11,823 nt of DNA, from the NCBI GenBank assembly GCA_002887195.1, contig PJAB01001859.1, positions 1-11,823 on the forward strand. The letters are read 5' to 3'. Both the position numbers and the translations under genes were made by a program. Shown here one piece after another: positions 6,448 through 11,823 of this stretch (position 1 is its first letter; each line of letters starts with the position of its first letter). The notes under the pieces were generated by a model that did no database searches, was not told the DNA's origin, and was given only the letters and a program-made list of their open reading frames with translations. Source of the DNA: Chrysochromulina parva. Its lineage: Eukaryota > Haptophyta > Prymnesiales > Chrysochromulinaceae.

Positions 6448-8139
6448 ATGCGGAACGAGAGCGGCGATTGCTGCGGCGCGAATGCTGCGCACCGATTCAT
6501 GCGTTCGAGGGTGCTGATCCTCGCGGCCGCATTTTCTAGCGCTTCGTCGTCCCTTGAACGCGGGATGCCGGTGACATTTTCTGGCGCTTCGTCGTCCCTT
6601 GAACGCGGGATGCCGGTGCTCCACACACCAACACTACCCACTCTGCCCAATCAGCCACTGCCGATGGTCGAGATCACTGCCACCGGTCAGGTGACGCGCT
6701 ACTCGTCCACGCTCACCTCGATCCGATGGATGTTTGGTGGAATCAAGCTGGCGGCGCGCGATGTGCGGCTACTACGCTCGTCGGCACCCGTGCTGGCGCC
6801 GCGCGATGGCTACATGATCTTCGACTTTGGCGATTTGCGCGGCATCTTGACGCACGACCGGCTGGCGCTCATCGGTGCTGACCGGCCGGCGCTCGGTGAG
6901 GCGCTCGGCGAAGAGGTCCAGCGTAGGCTCGTGCTCGACAAGCTCGACGGCGTGTCCGACGAGCAGCAGCCCTTCGAGGCGCGTGCTCTCGAGTGTATGC
7001 TCGAGCAGGTGTACACGACCGTCGACGAGACGCTGCAGCGGCTCTCCGTGCTCGTCTCGAGCACGCTCGGCGAGCTGACGAACCGGTCCTCGTTCGACTT
7101 GGAGGGACGGCGCGAGGCGGGGCTCGGCCGGCTGCTGCCACTGCGCATCTCGCTCTCGGCGCTCCAGGCGCGATCTCGGCGCATCTCCACCCTGCTCCAC
7201 GAGCTGCTCGACTCCGACGCTCATGTCAAGGACATGTGCCTCACGCACCACCGGCTCGTGCCGAAGCCGACGAGCGACGAGGGGTTCGCCGTGGGCGAGA
7301 GCGGCAGTGCCGAGGGTGAGGCGGTGGACGTCATGGCTGCCGAGGCCAAGGCGGCTGCGGTCTTGGACTCGCAGGAGCTCATAGAGACGCTTCTTGATGT
7401 GTACGACGCCTGAGTGCCTCTAATGACCTCAGATGACCTCTTTGATGACCTCTGATGGCATCCCTCATCAGGTACGACGCGCGCTTCAACTCGCTCTGCG
7501 ACCAAATCAAGCAGCTCACGTCGACCATCGAGAACACTCAAGAGGTGCTCGAGCTCACTCTCGACGACGAGCGCAACCGTATCGCTCGGCTCGAACTGGT
7601 CCTCAATATGGCGGGCATCTCGTTTGGCGCGTGCTCCGCCATCGGCGGCTTCTTCGGCATGAACGTCGTAAACGGGGTCGAGAATCTTCCCGGAATCTTT
7701 GCGATCGTGACCGGCAGCGATTCACACAGTGCCCGCGCACTCTCTCTACTGCGTCTATGCACTCTTCTCTCCATGATGACGTGTCATGATGACGTGTGTG
7801 TGTGCGCTTCAGGTGACCGCTTCGTCAATCCTCCTCACGGGCTCGCTCTTCGCCACATGCTGGCGCCAGTTCAAATCCGTCTCGCGCCGGCAGCATGTGG
7901 ATGTCGGCCAGGATGTCGACGCGCTCAAGAACGTTCTCGCCAACCTCGACCTCGTCTCAGTCGTGCTGCGCAACCGGCCGCCGTTGCCTAGCGCTCCCAA
8001 GGCGATGGAGGACGAGCTGCGCAAGCTGCTGCACAGCTCGGGCGTGCTGAGGAGTAGCCGTGAGCTCTCCTTGCTCTGCTCCCTGCTCATGCAGCAGCAG
8101 CAGGCGGAGCAACCGAAGATTTACGACAGGACGATATAA
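6448..8139 (+). CDS. CorA/Mrs2-type magnesium transporter, three exons
   Basis: Exons 6448-7400, 7472-7706 and 7813-8139 join in frame into about 504 residues (487 if the ATG at 6499 is used). The product matches Mrs2/ALR-type magnesium channels: a helical soluble domain, then the LE.LL..YD..... / L...I..T...L...LD..RN....LE region across the first splice junction, transmembrane helix 1 ending in the signature GMN (residues about 380-382), transmembrane helix 2 across the second junction, and a basic tail. The family forms pentameric Mg2+ channels in mitochondria, plastids or plasma membrane. From the ATG at 6499, MRSRVLILAAAFSSASS looks like a signal peptide with an AxA-Phe cleavage site, followed by a Ser-rich stretch. 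This is the pattern of bipartite plastid leaders in algae with red-derived plastids, but it is inference only. A 45-bp tandem duplication lies in this leader. Continuing exon 1 instead stops at 7411-7413, inside the proposed intron. Confidence 0.87.
6531..6618 (+). repeat. 45-bp tandem duplication in transporter leader
   Basis: The segment starting attttctagc at 6531 recurs at 6576 with one substitution (a to g) over about 43 bases. It encodes SSSLERGMPV twice, in frame, just after the putative signal peptide. The near-identity suggests a recent duplication. Confidence 0.92.
7401..7471 (+). other. Intron 1 of the Mg transporter (71 bp, phase 2)
   Basis: It runs from GTACGACGCC to CATCAG. Removing it restores ...LLDVYDARFN..., the expected Mrs2 continuity. 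Intron bases 7401-7409 (gtacgacgc) are identical to the first bases of exon 2 (7472-7480). It contains three copies of atgacctc (7423, 7433, 7445) and a 6-bp stem ctgatg/catcag (7452-7457, 7466-7471) at its 3' end. Confidence 0.88.
7707..7812 (+). other. Intron 2 of the Mg transporter (106 bp, phase 0)
   Basis: It runs from GTGACCGGC to a pyrimidine-containing CGCTTCAG. Splicing joins FAI to VTASSILLTG, making one continuous second transmembrane helix. Intron bases 7707-7713 (gtgaccg) are identical to the first bases of exon 3 (7813-7819). A 13-bp unit catgatgacgtgt is tandemly duplicated at 7772-7797. Confidence 0.87.
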
Positions 8140-8487
8140 GTCAATCGTCGCAATTACGTATGGTATGTACAAGTTGTTGGAGTGTGAGTCGCGTGTTACG
8201 ATCCCGAGCACCCGTCCGAACGGAACTCCAATCTCACAAGGGACTCAAGGCCGTTAAACGCACGACAGATCGGATACGTTAAGCGCATAAGGCATGGCTT
8301 GGCATAAGGTCCAACTGGAAGATGAACGCGCAGGTTTCCAGGTAACTCAATGACTGCGTGCACTAAATCTCTTGGAGTGCGACGGTATCTCTAATGTCGC
8401 AACACCGGCGTGCATGGGAAGCCTTGAGCGGCACCTATTTGATACCTGGAGGGGGCGGGGCGGGCGCCCTCAAACCCCAGCATAGTA
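8140..8487. other. Spacer between convergent transporter and fusion genes
   Basis: No gene, RNA gene or strong repeat is recognised. It should contain the 3' UTRs of both flanking genes. GCATAAGG occurs twice about 17 bases apart near 8286-8310, and a G-rich tract (ggagggggcggggcggg) sits near 8448-8465. Confidence 0.5.
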
Positions 8488-11094
8488 CTAGTTTGCGGTG
8501 TGCGGGAAGCCGTGCCTCCAGTAAGGGCGGCCGCGTGCGCTCACGCAGAAGGCGCCTTCCGCCTGGCCAGAGTCGCCCGCAGCGCCTTGGGCGCGCACGG
8601 CCTCGGAGTAGTAGCCGCCCACTCGGAAGTCGGGGGGCTGCTCGTCGATGTGGGCGGCGTAGCAGCCGCCCGGCACGACGCGAAAGTCGAGCGAGACGCG
8701 AGTGCGCTCGCTCAGGTTCTCGACGGCGAAGTGGGTGCAGAAGGCGCCATAGAAGGTGCAGAACTGGCCGTAGGCAAGGCGGAGGGGGTGGAAGTCCTCG
8801 CGGCCGGGAGCACTCTCGAGATAGAGGGAGTTGGTGTCGTCGATCGACGTGAGGGGCAAGTAAGCGTTCAGAGAACCATCGGGCAGCTGATACTGCGCAT
8901 CAATGTGTGGCCCGATGGAGAACTCTCCCGGCCGGTGCACGCGCACGCACGGGATGGCTTGGAAGAGCATCCGATCGCACCCGATGATGGAGGCTACCCA
9001 CGGTGCGATCAGCTCGAGCACGAGCGCCTCGTATAGCTTGAGCAGCTCGGCACGGCTTGCTTCGTCGGTGAGTGGGCGCAGCATCGCTGCCTTCTCCATC
9101 CGAGCGCCCTTGGCGCCGCGGTCGCTGTGGAATCGCTTGTGAATCTCGTCGAGAGGTAGTGACGAATCCCAACCAGCCGGCTCGAGGAGGCGTCCAAAAG
9201 CAAGCGCGAGCGGGAAGCGTGCAGTCTCATACGTATGCACCCGCTCCTCACAAAGGCTGTGGAAGGCGGCACTCCTCAGCGAGCGCTCGATGGCGGCGGG
9301 ATAGCTTAGGGCACGGGCGAGGACGCGCCCCTCGCGCACCTTGCTCAGCTCCGGCTCCATCGCAGCACGCACCGCTGGATGGAAGACGATACGTGTCGCG
9401 TGCCCACTCGCCGCCTTGAGACGGTCGCTAAAGTAGACGAAGCCCCTCGCCGCCTTGCTCGTCGCTGGCGCCTGGCCCGCAGCTGCCGCCGCGCCGCCAC
9501 CGGCCGACGACACGCTCGCTATCGCGGTCGCATCGCCTGCCACTTCGCTCGCCTGCATCGCACCGGCTGACTCCGCAGCACCGCCAGCAGTCGCCCCGGG
9601 CGCGCCGAGCGTCATAGCAAGTCTCACAGATGAGCCCGACACGGCGCGGATGGCGAGGCGTACTGGGCCCTTCATGGCCGCGGCGGGTGCATGGAAAGCC
9701 TCCCTCGCCGCCTCCCTCGCCGCCTCCCTCGCCGCCTCCCTCGCCGCCTCCCTCGCTTGCTTCGCGGTCGGCTCCGGCGTTCGCACCCAGCTGAGCCAAC
9801 TGCCCGGCAGCGGCCCGCCATGCACACCGTCCGTTTGTGTGAAGTACACGCATGAGAGGCCCTCAAGACCCTCGAGCTCGCGCGCCACCACCGCCGAAAC
9901 TCGCAGTGCGCCCGCCCCTCCGCCCGGCCCGAAGTCGACGAGCCGTGCCGCCGGTAGCGCACGAGCTATGGCGCTGAGCGTGTGCGGCCAGTGGACGGGC
10001 TCGAGCGTGAGTGAGCGTATGAGGTGGGACTGGAGCTCGAGCGGAGGCAAGGTGGCGGCCGAGAGGCGGGTACCATCGATGCACGACCACACAGGGATCT
10101 TGAGCTGCGTTGACCAGAGCGGCGGCTCACACACATTGCGCCGCAAGCACTCTTCCGCCGCGCCACTCAGCCAATTGGCGCTGTGGAAGGGCGCACCCAC
10201 AGGCAACCGTTTGGTGGTCATCTTGTGGCCGTGGCCATGTGCCCACGCGTCCAAGTAGGCCTCGAAGGCACTCAGACGCGCTGGCGACGCCGTCACCAAG
10301 CACGCCTCGGCGCCGTTGATCCCCGCCACCTCTACGTGGTCCTCGCCGCTACCGCTCTTGCTGCGGCGGCACGGTGGCTGCACATCGTAGAAGGACGCCG
10401 CGAGGCGGCTCACTTCTGCCACCGGTATCTTGAGTACCGCTAGAGCAAATGAGGTCGCCGCCAAACCCTCTGTGCTGGCCTCGGCATCACCGTGCCGGAG
10501 ACGCACCGCCTCCGCGATAGCGACGCCCAGGTGCAGCAAGACGCGCGCGAACGCGAAAGCCACGTTGGAGCCAGAGGCCGCGACCGATGCGAGCGAGATC
10601 GCCAGCGCGGCGGCCTGCCCCTGGCTGTGGCCAACAGCGCCTGCAGGGAGCTCAGTATATTCGGCGGAATAATGGTAGGCGGCAAGCTGCACGACAAAGG
10701 TGAGCACAAGAGTAACGGGCAGTGAGCTGAGGTACGTGAACGACGGCGTGCTGCTGCCGTCGGCCCACGAGGCGATCGGTAGCCCAGTGGTCAAGTGCCG
10801 TGCCGCAACTATGGGATCAACCCTGTGCTCAATCTCGCTGTGGAGCTGGTCCGACATCTCCTGCAGGAAAGCTCGGACGCGTGGCACTGCCGCGACACGT
10901 CGCAGCTCAGCCATTTGGCCACTCGGCGCGCCTTGGCCACCAAACAGAGCTACCCATGGCACGCCGAGCTGCTGCGCCGCAAGGGGCTGGGAGTGCGCCG
11001 TCATGCGGACTTTGTGCGGGTTTTCAGTCAGAGAGAACTTCGGGTGTGAGACGATTTGAACTGCTCCTTTCATCTGTGAGACGATCGAACTCAT
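8488..11094 (-). CDS. Acyltransferase (fungal FAS-beta/SAT type) fused to StrG-like Fe(II)/2OG oxygenase
   Basis: This is 868 residues from ATG 11094. ATG 11004 (residue 31) is an equally good start and would exclude GTGAGACGA-repeat-encoded codons. Residues about 45-430 resemble the acetyltransferase domain of the fungal type-I fatty-acid-synthase beta subunit and PKS starter-unit acyltransferases: FGGQG at 51-55, a TYLSSLPV...QLAAY stretch at 120-140, GHSQG at 155-159 (nucleophile Ser157), an INGAEACLV segment near 259-267, and APFHS with catalytic His304. A linker at 440-548 contains REAA repeats and Ala-rich sequence. Residues about 700-815 look like a StrG-type 2-oxoglutarate/Fe(II) oxygenase: HID (His730, Asp732), His788, and Arg799 in RTRVSLDFRV for 2OG binding. 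Both active sites look intact. No ketosynthase, ACP or reductase is present, so it probably works on an external carrier or CoA substrate. The substrate is unknown. A missed in-frame intron in the linker cannot be excluded. Confidence 0.87.
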   Translation of the reverse strand: MSSIVSQMKGAVQIVSHPKFSLTENPHKVRMTAHSQPLAAQQLGVPWVALFGGQGAPSGQMAELRRVAAVPRVRAFLQEMSDQLHSEIEHRVDPIVAARHLTTGLPIASWADGSSTPSFTYLSSLPVTLVLTFVVQLAAYHYSAEYTELPAGAVGHSQGQAAALAISLASVAASGSNVAFAFARVLLHLGVAIAEAVRLRHGDAEASTEGLAATSFALAVLKIPVAEVSRLAASFYDVQPPCRRSKSGSGEDHVEVAGINGAEACLVTASPARLSAFEAYLDAWAHGHGHKMTTKRLPVGAPFHSANWLSGAAEECLRRNVCEPPLWSTQLKIPVWSCIDGTRLSAATLPPLELQSHLIRSLTLEPVHWPHTLSAIARALPAARLVDFGPGGGAGALRVSAVVARELEGLEGLSCVYFTQTDGVHGGPLPGSWLSWVRTPEPTAKQAREAAREAAREAAREAAREAFHAPAAAMKGPVRLAIRAVSGSSVRLAMTLGAPGATAGGAAESAGAMQASEVAGDATAIASVSSAGGGAAAAAGQAPATSKAARGFVYFSDRLKAASGHATRIVFHPAVRAAMEPELSKVREGRVLARALSYPAAIERSLRSAAFHSLCEERVHTYETARFPLALAFGRLLEPAGWDSSLPLDEIHKRFHSDRGAKGARMEKAAMLRPLTDEASRAELLKLYEALVLELIAPWVASIIGCDRMLFQAIPCVRVHRPGEFSIGPHIDAQYQLPDGSLNAYLPLTSIDDTNSLYLESAPGREDFHPLRLAYGQFCTFYGAFCTHFAVENLSERTRVSLDFRVVPGGCYAAHIDEQPPDFRVGGYYSEAVRAQGAAGDSGQAEGAFCVSARGRPYWRHGFPHTAN
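9698..9757 (-). repeat. 12-bp tandem repeat, five copies (codes EAAR linker)
   Basis: The plus-strand unit gcctccctcgcc repeats five times, with one base change in the last copy. On the minus strand it codes Arg-Glu-Ala-Ala repeats, likely a rigid alpha-helical linker between the acyltransferase and oxygenase halves. Confidence 0.93.
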
Positions 11095-11352
11095 GCTTTC
11101 ATGTGTGAGACGATAGTTTGACGCTTGCGTTTGTGAGACGATTTAGTTTCATTTGTGAGACGACATTTGGCGACGGCTTCTTGTCACATCTAAAAAGCGT
11201 GTTTGTGACGAATCACATGCTCGTTGTTTTACTTTCGTATGTGAGACGATTTTTGGGGCGTATGTCGATTCGCGTGTGTGAGACGATTTAGTTTCATTTG
11301 TGAGACGATTTGGTTTCAATTGTGAGACGATTTGGTTTCAATTGTGAGACGA
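11046..11352 (+). repeat. Array of ten GTGAGACGA motifs, partly a 22-bp tandem repeat
   Basis: Exact GTGAGACGA copies start at 11046, 11076, 11105, 11133, 11155, 11241, 11278, 11300, 11322 and 11344. The last four are exactly 22 bases apart and share the flank TTTGGTTTCA or a close variant. Others are spaced 22-30 bases, with gaps of 86 and 37. All copies face the same way. The array lies at the 5' end of the minus-strand fusion gene, so it may be part of its promoter or 5' UTR, or a decayed minisatellite. Confidence 0.93.
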
Positions 11353-11823
11353 TTTTGGGCGCCAAGTTCTCGGAGTCGCCGTTGGATCTTGACGACGGGA
11401 TGGTGCCTTCTACATGGGGCGACCACGAGCCCGCCGCGCGCCGGGCGGCGACGCCCGCGCGCCATCTTGCGCCGCGGCCAGCGTTCCGATTATGTCGTCA
11501 CTGTGCAGCGGTGCTGCACCAGCGGATGCTCCTTCCGCGCAGACTGCTGTGCCCGTGGCAGCTACACTTCATGTCGCACCAATAGGCTCGCAGATCAAAC
11601 GTAAACGCGGGGATGCAGCACCTTCATCTTTCGACGGGGGGGGAAGGGGGCAAAGGCACGTCGTCCGATGGACTCCGAAGCGCCTACTCCGCGTGAGGCA
11701 TCTCACGTGTTTCTGGCCTCTCGTGTCACCCTCTTTAGCTGCATCGGAGAGCCGCCGGGGAGTCGGTCCATCCCATCCGTCATGAGCGAGTCATCTTCGG
11801 ATGGCAAGGCTCCCTTGCACGAA
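11353..11823. other. Right-edge region, possible start of a plus-strand gene
   Basis: An ATG-initiated frame runs 11414-11785 (123 residues; a second ATG lies at 11492). It codes an Ala-rich N-terminus followed by a basic IKRKRGD segment and VVRWTPKRLLR, faintly like the start of a DNA-binding domain. A plausible GT donor at 11693 (cgc|gtgagg) could end a first exon there. Nothing is recognised with confidence, and two overlapping frames are similarly open, so this is only a candidate partial gene. Confidence 0.25.

Noticed and set aside
7401..7471. Premature stop or frameshift (pseudogene) in the Mg transporter
   Set aside because: The stop at 7411-7413 lies in a segment with GT and AG ends whose removal restores family-consistent sequence. 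The second break behaves the same way, so introns explain both.
11046..11352. CRISPR array
   Set aside because: The repeated core is only 9 bases, spacing is irregular (22 to 86), part is a plain tandem repeat with no unique spacers, and the context is eukaryotic.
1..11823. tRNA or rRNA genes
   Set aside because: I looked for a T-loop GTTCRANYC with flanking stems and for conserved rRNA segments. The only near match (gttcaaatcc near 7869) is inside transporter exon 3 and lacks the stems.

Overview
The window looks like nuclear DNA from a GC-rich, gene-dense unicellular eukaryote, most likely a marine alga such as a haptophyte or a pelagophyte-like lineage. This taxon is inferred, not proven. 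It is not bacterial: one gene needs two short GT-AG introns to read as an intact protein, and there is a DOT1-type methyltransferase, an EF-hand protein and an Mrs2/CorA-type transporter with eukaryote-like architecture. Proteins carry many Ala-rich low-complexity stretches, and genes are separated by only a few hundred bases.

Layout from left to right. (1) 182-940 (+): a small protein with an N-terminal hydrophobic segment and three tandem repeats of about 63 residues, resembling DUF4476. (2) 1635-3071 (+): a DOT1-fold SAM-dependent methyltransferase. (3) 3072-3339: a short spacer between convergent genes, packed with inverted repeats. (4) 3340-5097 (-): an RlmN-type radical-SAM adenosine C2 methyltransferase with an Ala-rich insertion and a C-terminal membrane tail. 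(5) 5523-6233 (-): an EF-hand protein. (6) 6448-8139 (+): a three-exon CorA/Mrs2 magnesium transporter with a possible organelle-targeting leader. It is divergent from the EF-hand gene. (7) 8488-11094 (-): a fusion of a fungal-FAS-beta-type acyltransferase with a StrG-like Fe(II)/2-oxoglutarate oxygenase. (8) 11046-11352: an array of ten GTGAGACGA motifs upstream of the fusion gene. Beyond it is a doubtful partial ORF.

The genes do not form an operon or an obvious pathway. They look like ordinary neighbours in a compact eukaryotic genome. The most unusual items are the acyltransferase-oxygenase fusion, the two introns of the transporter gene (each begins with the same 7-9 bases as the exon that follows it, the signature expected of introns gained by insertion with target-site duplication or by local duplication), and the GTGAGACGA array, which runs into the first codons of the fusion gene if its most upstream ATG is used.
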